A stretch of 6,382 bases of DNA from Candidatus Competibacteraceae bacterium (GCA_007120095.1 SKOM01000056.1:1-6382), one strand, 5' to 3'. Counted from the stretch's first letter, positions 1 to 6,382 are shown. Notes: a model not told the origin generated them from the sequence alone. Numbers and translations: made by a program.

Positions 1-66
1 ACAGCCGCTGAGCAACAGCGGCCATAGCACCGCTAACAGCAGTAGATACCGTCTATTAAGTTGCAT
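1..66 (-). CDS. N-terminal signal peptide of a putative lipoprotein (partial, runs off left edge)
   Basis: On the minus strand an ATG at 66-64 opens a frame that stays open to the window edge, giving 22 codons. The visible part is a classic lipoprotein signal peptide: a short basic n-region (MQLNRRY), a leucine-rich hydrophobic core with one Trp-Pro, and a lipobox L-S-G-C. The cysteine is the very last codon in the window. By family knowledge, such proteins are diacylated on this cysteine by Lgt, cleaved by LspA and anchored in the inner or outer membrane. Nothing of the mature protein is visible, so its function cannot be given. A good ribosome-binding site (GAGGG, 7 nt before the ATG) supports the start. 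The gene lies 41 bp downstream of the M16C peptidase stop, on the same strand. The main doubt is that only 66 bases are seen. Confidence 0.65.
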   Translation of the reverse strand, partial: MQLNRRYLLLLAVLWPLLLSGC

Positions 67-73
67 TGTTACG

Positions 74-78
74 CCCTC
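74..78 (-). promoter_or_regulatory. Ribosome-binding site of the lipoprotein gene
   Basis: On the minus strand GAGGG lies 7 nt upstream of the ATG at 66-64. This is a near-ideal Shine-Dalgarno spacing. It is the main support, besides the signal peptide itself, that this truncated frame is a real gene. Confidence 0.6.
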
Positions 79-106
79 ATGGTAATGGTTGATCAGTGAA
101 CCGTTG

Positions 107-112
107 ATTATA
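107..112 (-). promoter_or_regulatory. Possible -10 element for the lipoprotein gene
   Basis: On the minus strand the hexamer TATAAT, identical to the sigma-70 -10 consensus, straddles the stop codon of the M16C peptidase. It would start transcription near position 100 and give a leader of about 35 nt before the lipoprotein ATG. No good -35 hexamer lies 16-18 bp upstream, and there is no TGn extension. The site is therefore only suggestive. If real, the lipoprotein gene can be expressed independently of the peptidase gene upstream. Confidence 0.3.
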
Positions 113-3011
113 ACGCTTCTTGTGTCCAGTCCGACATAGCCGCCAGGCGTTCGCCAGAGCTGATGGCGGCCTGATGCATTGTTTCGGGGTGCAAATACTG
201 GTCAGCCACCCGTTTCAGATCGTCAAGACTGACGCTGAGTACCTGTTGGCGGAAGGCTCGCCGCCATTCCGGGGTACGCCCAAATTGTTCGGCAAAGAAG
301 CTACTGATGGCTTCGCCGGCCGGGGAGCCGGGTTTATCAATCGCGCTGATCACACCGAGAATGGCTTCTTCCAGGCTATGCGCGTCATGATTGGCGCTCA
401 TCAGCCAGTCCACCGCTCCTTGGAAATCAGCAAAGGTTGCAGCCAGGCGGGGATCGCGGTAAGAAAACATGCGGAATGTGGCGCTATCCGGGTTATAACT
501 GGCACCGCCGCCATAAGCACCCCCTTGTTCGCGGATGGCGCGGTGCAGATAGCCATTGCGCAGAAAACCACCCAGCACCATCAGTGCCGGGGCATCGGCA
601 TGATTCGGTTCCACGGCATCCCACGCAGCCGCGCAGAAGTTAACCTGAGTGCCCGTGCGCCAACCTTGGCGCACCCGGCCTGGTGGGGGGGCCAATGCAA
701 ACGGCGTGAGCGGCTGGGCGGGTGCCAAGGTGCTGAGCTTGGCGCTAAAGGTGTCACGGAGAGCCGCCTGCTGTTCAGCCTCGCCAACCAATAAAATATG
801 GCGGGGTGCGGTTTGCAGTTGCTGGTGGATGGCGGTGAATTGCTCAGCCAGTGTGGCTAATGCCCCGGGGGTGTCCAGGCGATCATCTAAGGTTTTGAGG
901 TGTTGCAGACCGGCCAGGCCGTCCCAGCGGTGAGCCATGGCGGCAATGGGGCTGCTACCGCTGGCCGCAGCCGTCATGGCTAAGGCATGACCCGCTCGGG
1001 TGACGCCCGCTTCACGAGCGGCACGGATCTGGGCGATCAGCTCACGTAGTCGAGGGAGTTCATCGAAGCGGGCCGTGCTTAAGGTTTCAAATAACAGTTC
1101 TGCCAAAGCAGCGTGTTTGCGTGCCAGGGCCTTGCCGGCAATGACCAATACAGCGCGATAATCGCGTTCGCTGCCGATGACGTTGCGAATCATGCACGAG
1201 GCACTGATACTACCGACATTAGCCGCTTGGTAGGCTTGCTGCGCCAGATAATCGCGGCCGTTACAACCCACTTCAGTGAGACAGGTGATGTACAACGGAA
1301 ACACCGCTTGCAGTTCTGGATTAAGCTGGGGCAATTCCAACATGATTTCGCCGTAAACCATGCCGTTGGTGCCCCGCTCATAGCCGGTGATCGGGGTATG
1401 GTTGACGGTGTGTGTGGTGCCTTCGGGGATGTTCATATCCGGAGCCACATCGGCCAGCGTCACCCGTGGTAACTGCTCCGGATCATCCTGTTGATTCTGC
1501 CGCGCTAATAGCGCCTGAGCGCGGGCGACTAACTGTTGCCGATCGGCTTCCGTCAACTGCGCCGCACGTTGTTGTAACCGGGTTTGCTCGGCGGCGGCTT
1601 CAGCAGTGGCCAGTTGTGGATCGGGCTGCATGACTATCCGCACCCGATGGGGATTGTCCAATAATAAACGGCGCACCCGGTCGGGGATGAAATGGGGATC
1701 GCGGCTGTCATGGCGCAGTTGTTCTAAATGCGCGTCGAGATCGAGCGCCGCCACGGGGTCGCCACCGTGTATCGTCGGAGTCAGCGCTTCCATGATCAGT
1801 TGCAGCCCATAGGGAAAGCCATCGCCGCTGATCTCGCGCTGGCTGAGTTCCAGTTGATGGAGCATGGCCTCGACACTGTCGGGATCGACACCCTGTTCGG
1901 CTACTTGAGCTAGAGTATCGAGAATCAACCGCTCAACGGCGTCGGCCTGTTCCGGATCGGAACCTTCCAGACCACAGAAAAATGTCGTTTCGCGGTTGTT
2001 GGCCGAATAGCCGCACAGCGGTGAGGGCGCGGTGCCCAAGTCCGTGGTTTCCAGGGCACGGCGCAGTGGCGAACTGGCATTGTCCAGCAGCACATCGCTG
2101 AGCAGTTGAGTCTCCAGAACACTGTGCGCATCAGTGTTGGACTCTAATAACCAGCTCAACACGATATGGGTTTTGCGTTGAGTGTCTTCACCATCCACGG
2201 GGTAGTGAGTGACCACCCGTTGGGGTTCGCGGTAGCGTTGTTCATCAGGGATGCTGAAATCAACGTCCAGCGCCTGAAAACGGCTGAGCACCCGTTCCTC
2301 GAAGTGCTGCTGATGGTCGCTGGCGGGAATATCGCCATAGGTCATGAACAGGGCATTCGAGGGGTGATAGTGGCGGGCGTGAAAGGCTTTCAGATCCGCA
2401 TGAGTCAGTTCCGGGATGACGCTCGGGTCACCGCCACTGTTGTGATGGTAGGTCACAGTCGGATACAGGTGGTGTTGCACCGCTTCGTGCAAACGGTTGG
2501 TGGGGGCGCTTAATACCCCTTTCATTTCGTTATACACCACCCCTTTGAATTGTAATTCAGATTCAGGATTGTCCGGTTCAGCGTATTCCAGCCGCCAGCC
2601 TTCCTGGGCAAAATCCAATTCATCCAGCAGAGGAAAAAATGCTGCGTCCAAATACACGCCAAGTAAATTATTAAAGTCTTTACGGTTTTGACTGGCAAAC
2701 GGGTAGGCTGTCCAATCGGCTCCGGTGAAGGCATTCATAAAGGTGTTCAGCGAACGGCGAATCATCATAAAAAATGGATCGCGGACCGGATAGCGCTGAC
2801 TGCCGCACAGGGCGGTGTGTTCGAGAATATGAGCGATGCCGGTGGAGTCTTGTGGTACGGTCAGAAAGGCCACGAGAAATACATTATTATTATCTTCACT
2901 AGCGAGGTGGATATGCCGAGCGCCCGTGACGCGGTGGCGATAGTCTTGCAAGGTCAGCCGCAGGGCAGGGATGCTGTGTTCGCGGATTAATTCAAAGGCT
3001 GGATGGTTCAT
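108..3011 (-). CDS. M16C zinc metallopeptidase, presequence protease (PreP/Cym1) type
   Basis: This is a complete 967-residue peptidase, the usual length for the PreP branch of family M16. By family knowledge these enzymes form a two-half clam-shell chamber that degrades unfolded peptides, such as cleaved targeting or signal peptides, up to several tens of residues. The inverted zinc motif HILEH gives H61, E64 and H65, and the third ligand is E162 in the conserved stretch VVYNEMKG. The H61-to-E162 spacing of 101 matches human PreP (H104/E205) from memory. The C-terminal half carries R827 and Y833 in REQGGAYGGG, the substrate-contacting pair of the family, followed by FSYRDPR. A charged, helical, Gln/Ala/Arg-rich linker around residues 465-510 starts the M16C-associated region. 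No signal peptide is seen, so a cytoplasmic location is likely. The start at 3011 is chosen over an upstream ATG at 3077 because of its AAGGAG site and because the longer form would overlap recD. It is not pitrilysin (PtrA), which belongs to M16A. Confidence 0.96.
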   Translation of the reverse strand: MNHPAFELIREHSIPALRLTLQDYRHRVTGARHIHLASEDNNNVFLVAFLTVPQDSTGIAHILEHTALCGSQRYPVRDPFFMMIRRSLNTFMNAFTGADWTAYPFASQNRKDFNNLLGVYLDAAFFPLLDELDFAQEGWRLEYAEPDNPESELQFKGVVYNEMKGVLSAPTNRLHEAVQHHLYPTVTYHHNSGGDPSVIPELTHADLKAFHARHYHPSNALFMTYGDIPASDHQQHFEERVLSRFQALDVDFSIPDEQRYREPQRVVTHYPVDGEDTQRKTHIVLSWLLESNTDAHSVLETQLLSDVLLDNASSPLRRALETTDLGTAPSPLCGYSANNRETTFFCGLEGSDPEQADAVERLILDTLAQVAEQGVDPDSVEAMLHQLELSQREISGDGFPYGLQLIMEALTPTIHGGDPVAALDLDAHLEQLRHDSRDPHFIPDRVRRLLLDNPHRVRIVMQPDPQLATAEAAAEQTRLQQRAAQLTEADRQQLVARAQALLARQNQQDDPEQLPRVTLADVAPDMNIPEGTTHTVNHTPITGYERGTNGMVYGEIMLELPQLNPELQAVFPLYITCLTEVGCNGRDYLAQQAYQAANVGSISASCMIRNVIGSERDYRAVLVIAGKALARKHAALAELLFETLSTARFDELPRLRELIAQIRAAREAGVTRAGHALAMTAAASGSSPIAAMAHRWDGLAGLQHLKTLDDRLDTPGALATLAEQFTAIHQQLQTAPRHILLVGEAEQQAALRDTFSAKLSTLAPAQPLTPFALAPPPGRVRQGWRTGTQVNFCAAAWDAVEPNHADAPALMVLGGFLRNGYLHRAIREQGGAYGGGASYNPDSATFRMFSYRDPRLAATFADFQGAVDWLMSANHDAHSLEEAILGVISAIDKPGSPAGEAISSFFAEQFGRTPEWRRAFRQQVLSVSLDDLKRVADQYLHPETMHQAAISSGERLAAMSDWTQEAL
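655..674. repeat. Perfect 9-bp inverted repeat inside the M16C peptidase gene
   Basis: The arms GTGCGCCAA (655-663) and TTGGCGCAC (666-674) are exact reverse complements separated by CC. The repeat lies within codons for V-R-Q-G-W-R-T of the peptidase, just upstream in protein order of the NFCAAAWDAVE stretch. It could form a strong RNA hairpin, but no T-run follows on either strand. It may simply result from codon choice. Confidence 0.45.
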
Positions 3012-3062
3012 AATACTCCTTGAGTTGGGTTGTATGGCGGAGAATACGGGAAATGATAACCG
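3012..3062. promoter_or_regulatory. Short divergent intergenic region between the M16C peptidase gene and recD
   Basis: Only 51 bp separate the two opposing start codons, so promoters for both genes must lie here or reach into the neighbouring coding sequence. I find no hexamer pair close to the sigma-70 consensus on either strand. The best candidates are TTGAGT at 3020-3025 on the plus strand, without a good -10, and TTATCA with CATACA at 17-bp spacing on the minus strand, which is weak. Divergent transcription is an inference from gene layout, not from a recognised promoter. Confidence 0.4.
3016..3021 (-). promoter_or_regulatory. Ribosome-binding site that fixes the M16C peptidase start
   Basis: On the minus strand AAGGAG lies 4 nt before the ATG at 3011-3009. 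The in-frame ATG at 3077 has no comparable site and would add 22 residues (starting MVKCHRLSF) that do not resemble the N-terminus of the family. The shorter start is therefore preferred. Confidence 0.75.
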
Positions 3063-4949
3063 ATGACATTTGACCATGTGGGTAGTGAAGGTTTCCTGCC
3101 CACCCTGGAAGTCTTATACCAGGCGGGTTGCATCAGCGATCTTGATTGGCATTTTACTCAACTGCTGAGTCACCGGGCGGGTGAGCATACCCCAGAAGTG
3201 GTGCTGGCCATCTGTTTGGTCAGCCATTGGACCGGAGCGGGTAATGTCTGTGTGCCACTTTCGGCGGTAGCCGAGCAGCCTGTATTCGTGCAAGACGGCG
3301 CTGAGACGGGAATCGTCGCACCGGCTTTGTCGGAGTGGGCCGCAGCACTGCGCCGCAGTCCGCTGGTCGGGCAACCCGGTGAATTTCAGCCGCTCATTCT
3401 GGATCATAACCACCGCCTGTACCTCTACCGTTACTGGGATTACGAACAGCGGCTGGCGGCACAGTTACTGGCGCGGGCTGAGCCAATGACTGCGGATTGT
3501 TTAGATTATCCACGTTTACAGACCGATTTGCACCAGTATTTTGGCCCAGCAGGGTCACGGCCTAACTGGCAGAAAATTGCTGCGGCCATGGTGGTACTGC
3601 GGCGTTTCAGCGTCATCTCCGGTGGGCCGGGTACGGGTAAAACCAGCACCGTCCTCAAAGTGTTGGCGTTGTTGTTGGCTCAGGCCGGGCATCAACCACC
3701 GGTGATCGCTCTCGCGGCTCCGACAGGTAAAGCGGCCGCACGGATGCAAGAGGCCATTACCCGATCAGTTCAGCAGCTTAACCTGCCGCCTGACTTGCAG
3801 CGTCTGCTGCCGGAACGCGCTCAGACGCTGCACCGGTTGCTCGGGCCATTGCCCGATGGGGTCAACTTTCGCCATCATCATGACAATCCCCTGCGGTTAG
3901 ATGTTCTGGTTGTTGATGAGGCATCGATGATTGATCTGGCGCTGATGAGTAAGCTGGTCGATGCTTTACCTCCGACAGCGCGACTCATTTTACTCGGCGA
4001 TAAAGACCAACTGGCTTCAGTCGAGGCTGGAGCCGTGTTGGGCGATATCTGTGGGCGAGTGCCAGGGTTTACCGCTGGATTTCGCCAGCAACTGGTCGAT
4101 CTGACCGGGGAGACGATACCCGCCGGACGTGCCAGTGCATCACCGTTAAGCGATTGCGTGGTGCAGTTGCGTCACAGCTATCGTTTTGGTACCAACAGCG
4201 GCATCGGGCGTTTAGCCCGGGCGATTAATCAAGGTCACACCGAATCAGCCTTAGCCTTATTGCGGGATAAACCCCATCCCGAAATCCGCTGGCGCAGTCT
4301 CGGCGGTCAATCGGTCTCCGCCAAACTGGCGTTGCGCTTAGCCGAGGGGTTTGCCCCCTATTTACGCTTATTAGCTCAAGGCGCGGCGGCAGAAGAGGTG
4401 CTCGCGACTTTTGAGCGCTTCCGGGTGTTATGTGCCTTGCGCAATGGCCCGTTCGGGGTGAATGGCTTGAATCGGGCGATTGAGCGTGAACTCCAACGCC
4501 GCGGGCTGATTGCGCCACGTTTTACTCATGGCGATGGGCTATGGTATCGCGGGCGGCCGGTGTTGATTACCCGCAATGACGAGGCCTTGCAGCTCTATAA
4601 TGGCGATATTGGGCTGGCTTTGCCCGATGACAGCGGCCAGTTGCGCGTAGTGTTTCCTGGTCAGTCCGGCGAGCTGCGCTGGCTGTTACCGACTCGTCTG
4701 CCCGAGCATGATACGGTGTTTGCCATGACGATCCACAAAAGCCAGGGTTCGGAATTTGATCAGGTGCTGATTATTTTGCCGCCAGAAGACCATCAGGTTT
4801 TAGGTCGAGAGCTGTTATATACTGCTATCACCCGCGCTCGCTGTGAACTCGAACTATGGGCCACGCCGCGCAGTTTTTCTGCAGCAGTCATCCGACGGGT
4901 GCAGCGGGCATCGGGTCTGGGCCAGAGACTCTGGCGGCGTAAGCGCTAA
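3063..4949 (+). CDS. recD: Exodeoxyribonuclease V alpha subunit RecD (RecBCD 5'-3' helicase)
   Basis: This is a complete 628-residue superfamily 1B helicase, close to E. coli RecD (608). In RecBCD, RecD is the fast 5'-to-3' motor that, with RecB and RecC, unwinds and degrades double-strand ends until Chi, then hands over to RecA. Residues 1-120 match the RecD N-terminal domain that contacts RecC. Walker A is GGPGTGKTS (K193), Walker B is VVDEAS (D285, E286), motif III is LLGDKDQLAS (about 311-319), motif IV is LRHSYRFG with R374, motif V is TIHKSQGSEFD (556-566) and motif VI is LLYTAITRAR (584-593). The insert ending in a SYRFG(T/S)(N/D)SGIG block and the run LCALRNGPFGVNGLN are RecD1 signatures; the long N-terminal extension of RecD2 is absent. 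An in-frame TAA at 3057-3059 makes ATG 3063 the first possible start; its Shine-Dalgarno (GGGA, about 11 nt away) is weak. No recB or recC lies next to it in the window. Confidence 0.97.
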   Translation: MTFDHVGSEGFLPTLEVLYQAGCISDLDWHFTQLLSHRAGEHTPEVVLAICLVSHWTGAGNVCVPLSAVAEQPVFVQDGAETGIVAPALSEWAAALRRSPLVGQPGEFQPLILDHNHRLYLYRYWDYEQRLAAQLLARAEPMTADCLDYPRLQTDLHQYFGPAGSRPNWQKIAAAMVVLRRFSVISGGPGTGKTSTVLKVLALLLAQAGHQPPVIALAAPTGKAAARMQEAITRSVQQLNLPPDLQRLLPERAQTLHRLLGPLPDGVNFRHHHDNPLRLDVLVVDEASMIDLALMSKLVDALPPTARLILLGDKDQLASVEAGAVLGDICGRVPGFTAGFRQQLVDLTGETIPAGRASASPLSDCVVQLRHSYRFGTNSGIGRLARAINQGHTESALALLRDKPHPEIRWRSLGGQSVSAKLALRLAEGFAPYLRLLAQGAAAEEVLATFERFRVLCALRNGPFGVNGLNRAIERELQRRGLIAPRFTHGDGLWYRGRPVLITRNDEALQLYNGDIGLALPDDSGQLRVVFPGQSGELRWLLPTRLPEHDTVFAMTIHKSQGSEFDQVLIILPPEDHQVLGRELLYTAITRARCELELWATPRSFSAAVIRRVQRASGLGQRLWRRKR

Positions 4950-5055
4950 ACAGATGAGTGCGCCTGCGCAAGATTATTGAATGCGACAAGGTGCATAAGG
5001 CAGGCAGCTTGGTTATGATGCCTGTCACTGATCCGCCTTATTCACGAGTTTAATT
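4950..5055 (+). other. Intergenic gap between recD and cysE, no clear terminator
   Basis: The 106 bp hold a short palindrome TGCGC-CT-GCGCA at 4959-4970, whose 2-nt centre and lack of a T-run make it a poor terminator. Further on is a 6-bp inverted repeat (5001-5006 and 5019-5024) that overlaps a possible -10. No small gene is visible. Read-through from recD into cysE remains possible, although the size of the gap suggests that cysE has its own promoter. Confidence 0.5.
5014..5019 (+). promoter_or_regulatory. Possible -10 element for cysE
   Basis: TATGAT (five of six consensus bases) would place a transcription start near 5026 and give cysE a leader of about 30 nt. No acceptable -35 lies at 16-18 bp (TGCATA and GTGCAT are the options), so if real the promoter may need an activator. 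Its 3' end overlaps the right arm of a CAGGCA/TGCCTG inverted repeat. Confidence 0.3.
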
Positions 5056-5874
5056 ATGTTGCAAACTGCATCCAGACAACTTCACCTTTCCTCTCACGAC
5101 CCCGTTTGGTCGCGAATCCGCTGTGAAGCGGCCGAAATGGTTACTGAGGAGCCGGTTTTAGCCAGTTACGTACATTCGATGATTCTCAAGCACGACGATT
5201 TGGAAAGTGCCTTGAGCTACCATCTGGCTCATAAGCTGGGCAGTGTCGAAGTCCGGGCCATGTTGCTGCGCGAAGTCTTTGACGAAGCCTATTATGCGGA
5301 TGCCGATATTGGCGCGGCCACCCGTGCTGACATTGTTGCCGTTAATCAACGCGACCCGGCCTGTACCGGCTATCTGGAACCACTGCTGTATTTCAAAGGC
5401 TTTCACGCTTTGCAGGCGTATCGCATTACCCATTGGTTATGGCAACAAGGCCGCCAACACATGGCCTTATACCTGCAAAATCGGATTTCTGAAGTGTTCG
5501 CCGCTGATATCCATCCGGCAGCGCGTTTAGGACGCGGCATTATGATTGACCATGCCACCAGTGTGGTGATTGGCGAAACTGCGGTGGTGGAAGATGATGT
5601 GTCGATGTTGCACGAGGTGACCTTGGGCGGTACCGGCAAGGAAGGCGGGGATCGCCATCCCAAAGTGCGCCAAGGAGTATTGATCGGCGCTGGGGCTAAG
5701 ATTCTGGGCAATGTCGAAGTCGGCGCGGGCAGCCGGGTGGGCGCGGGCAGTGTGGTACTGGATCCGGTACCGGCACATTGTACGGTAGCCGGTGTGCCCG
5801 CGAAGGTCATCGGCTGCGCCGGTTGTGATCGGCCGGCTGAGCGTATGGATCACCACATAGGTACCCAGCCATGA
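5056..5874 (+). CDS. cysE: Serine O-acetyltransferase (CysE)
   Basis: This complete 272-residue protein transfers the acetyl group from acetyl-CoA to L-serine, making O-acetylserine, the first committed step of cysteine synthesis in the cytoplasm. It aligns with E. coli CysE (273) almost throughout. The helical N-terminal domain (about 15-145) includes EPVLASY and LLYFKGFHALQAYRI. The left-handed beta-helix of hexapeptide repeats (about 150-245) includes DIHPAARLGRGIMIDHAT and GGTGKEGGDRHPKV. The catalytic pair is D151 and H166 (E. coli D143 and H158), and H201 lies in the DRHPK loop. The C-terminal end is unusual: the tail stops as MDHHIGTQP, about nine residues earlier than in E. coli, and lacks the terminal Ile that inserts into CysK. 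The start ATG has only a weak site (CGAG, 7 nt away) but fits the family N-terminus. The TGA stop overlaps the start of the next gene as ATGA. The long beta-helix could suggest another hexapeptide transferase, but the helical domain makes CysE secure. Confidence 0.97.
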   Translation: MLQTASRQLHLSSHDPVWSRIRCEAAEMVTEEPVLASYVHSMILKHDDLESALSYHLAHKLGSVEVRAMLLREVFDEAYYADADIGAATRADIVAVNQRDPACTGYLEPLLYFKGFHALQAYRITHWLWQQGRQHMALYLQNRISEVFAADIHPAARLGRGIMIDHATSVVIGETAVVEDDVSMLHEVTLGGTGKEGGDRHPKVRQGVLIGAGAKILGNVEVGAGSRVGAGSVVLDPVPAHCTVAGVPAKVIGCAGCDRPAERMDHHIGTQP

Positions 5875-6382
5875 CCCCGCGGGCTTATGGCAGTTGGCCT
5901 TCGCCAGTCACCGCTGATGCCATTGTTCAGGGCAGTGTGGGTCTGGGGGATATCGTGCTCGACGGTGCCGATACCTATTGGACCGAGGCGCGCCCCAGTG
6001 ACGCAGGGCGGGTGGTGATTGTCCGCCATGTCGCCAATGGTGAGCGCGAAGAGTGCACCCCACTGGAGCACAGTGTGGGGTCGCGAGTGCATGAGTACGG
6101 TGGAGGCGCCTACACGGTCGCCGAGGGGATGATTTACTACGTTAATCTCCACGATCAGCAAATTTACCGGCAGCGCTTTGCAGGGCCTGCCGTGGCACTG
6201 ACGGCGCAACCGAACGCCCGGTTTGCGGATTTATGCTGGGATGGCCAGCGGCGTCGGCTGTTAGCCGTGTGTGAAATTCACGCCGATCAGGGCGAGCCGG
6301 AAAATGTGCTGGTTGCGGTATCGGGCAAAGCCGATGGCTCCGAGCCGGTGGTGTTAGCCAGCGGCGCGGATTTTTACAGTTC
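5871..6382 (+). CDS. S9 (prolyl oligopeptidase) family serine peptidase, N-terminal part, runs off right edge
   Basis: The frame opens at ATG 5871 and stays open for 170 codons to the window edge. Its beginning, with YGSWPSPVTAD (6-16), DTYWTEARPSDAGR (34-47) and SRVHEYGGGAY (71-81), is typical of the bacterial dipeptidyl aminopeptidase/acylaminoacyl-peptidase group of family S9. By family knowledge these are two-domain enzymes with an N-terminal beta-propeller that filters substrates and a C-terminal alpha/beta-hydrolase domain with a Ser-Asp-His triad. Only propeller blades are visible; the catalytic residues lie beyond the window, so activity cannot be judged. No signal peptide is seen, which suggests a cytoplasmic enzyme. 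There is no other start codon between the in-frame stop at 5838-5840 and 5871. The gene shares ATGA with the cysE stop and has no strong ribosome-binding site of its own, so it is probably translationally coupled to cysE in one operon. Confidence 0.85.
   Translation, partial: MTPRAYGSWPSPVTADAIVQGSVGLGDIVLDGADTYWTEARPSDAGRVVIVRHVANGEREECTPLEHSVGSRVHEYGGGAYTVAEGMIYYVNLHDQQIYRQRFAGPAVALTAQPNARFADLCWDGQRRRLLAVCEIHADQGEPENVLVAVSGKADGSEPVVLASGADFYS

Noticed and set aside
83..108. A pair of GTTGAT direct repeats and a GGTT/AACC mini-stem between the peptidase and lipoprotein genes, considered as a terminator or operator.
   Set aside because: The arms are too short and there is no T-run. Copies this short are expected by chance in AT-richer intergenic DNA.
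120..794. A 224-codon plus-strand open frame antisense to the 3' part of the M16C peptidase gene.
   Set aside because: The peptide has no recognisable motif and low-complexity, translated-antisense character. The minus strand here encodes conserved peptidase sequence, including REQGGAYGGG. GC-rich coding DNA often leaves such antisense frames open.
2883..2894. An ATTATTATT trinucleotide run, considered as an unstable repeat.
   Set aside because: It is only three Asn codons (the NNN at residues 41-43 of the peptidase) in a conserved region, too short to be a meaningful tandem repeat.
3012..3077. A longer M16C peptidase starting at ATG 3077 with 22 extra residues.
   Set aside because: It would overlap the start of recD, lacks a ribosome-binding site, and adds a stretch unlike the family N-terminus. 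ATG 3011 has AAGGAG 4 nt upstream.
4959..4970. A possible terminator hairpin after recD (TGCGC-CT-GCGCA).
   Set aside because: With a realistic 4-nt loop the stem shrinks to 4 bp, and no run of T follows.
5403..5810. A 135-codon minus-strand open frame, and a second at 5527-5856, inside cysE.
   Set aside because: Both lie opposite the highly conserved CysE beta-helix, whose periodic Gly/Val codons leave antisense frames open. Neither peptide resembles a known family.
1..6382. A hidden defence, mobile or biosynthetic system.
   Set aside because: All of the window is explained by five genes of known type and short gaps. There are no transposase, integrase, toxin, CRISPR or phage features, and base composition does not shift visibly between genes.

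Overview
The window looks like an ordinary chromosomal stretch of a gammaproteobacterium (Pseudomonadota) with moderately GC-rich DNA. Three things point there: an E. coli-type RecD (RecBCD alpha subunit), an E. coli-type serine O-acetyltransferase CysE, and a Gram-negative lipoprotein signal peptide. I cannot name the genus. Coding density is high, base composition looks even across the genes, and I see no mobile element, CRISPR array, rRNA or tRNA.

Layout from left to right. Positions 1-66 (minus strand) hold the first 22 codons of a lipoprotein that runs off the left edge; the last visible codon is the lipobox cysteine. Positions 108-3011 (minus strand) hold a complete M16C zinc metallopeptidase of the presequence protease (PreP) type. 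A 51-bp divergent gap (3012-3062) separates its start from recD (3063-4949, plus strand), which is complete and carries all the helicase motifs I looked for. A 106-bp gap follows, then cysE (5056-5874, plus strand). The cysE stop overlaps by ATGA the start of a serine peptidase of the S9 (prolyl oligopeptidase) family, which runs off the right edge at 6382 before its catalytic domain.

Functionally the genes are a mixed housekeeping set: peptide degradation (M16C and S9), double-strand break repair (RecD) and the first committed step of cysteine synthesis (CysE). No shared pathway links them all. I do not see convincing evidence of a new defence, mobile or biosynthetic system. The points most worth a second look are these: recD stands apart from any visible recB and is divergent from an M16 peptidase; a ten-codon open frame ends in an ATGA overlap with the recD start; CysE lacks the C-terminal tail and terminal isoleucine that let E. 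coli CysE bind CysK; and cysE and the S9 peptidase gene share an ATGA junction.
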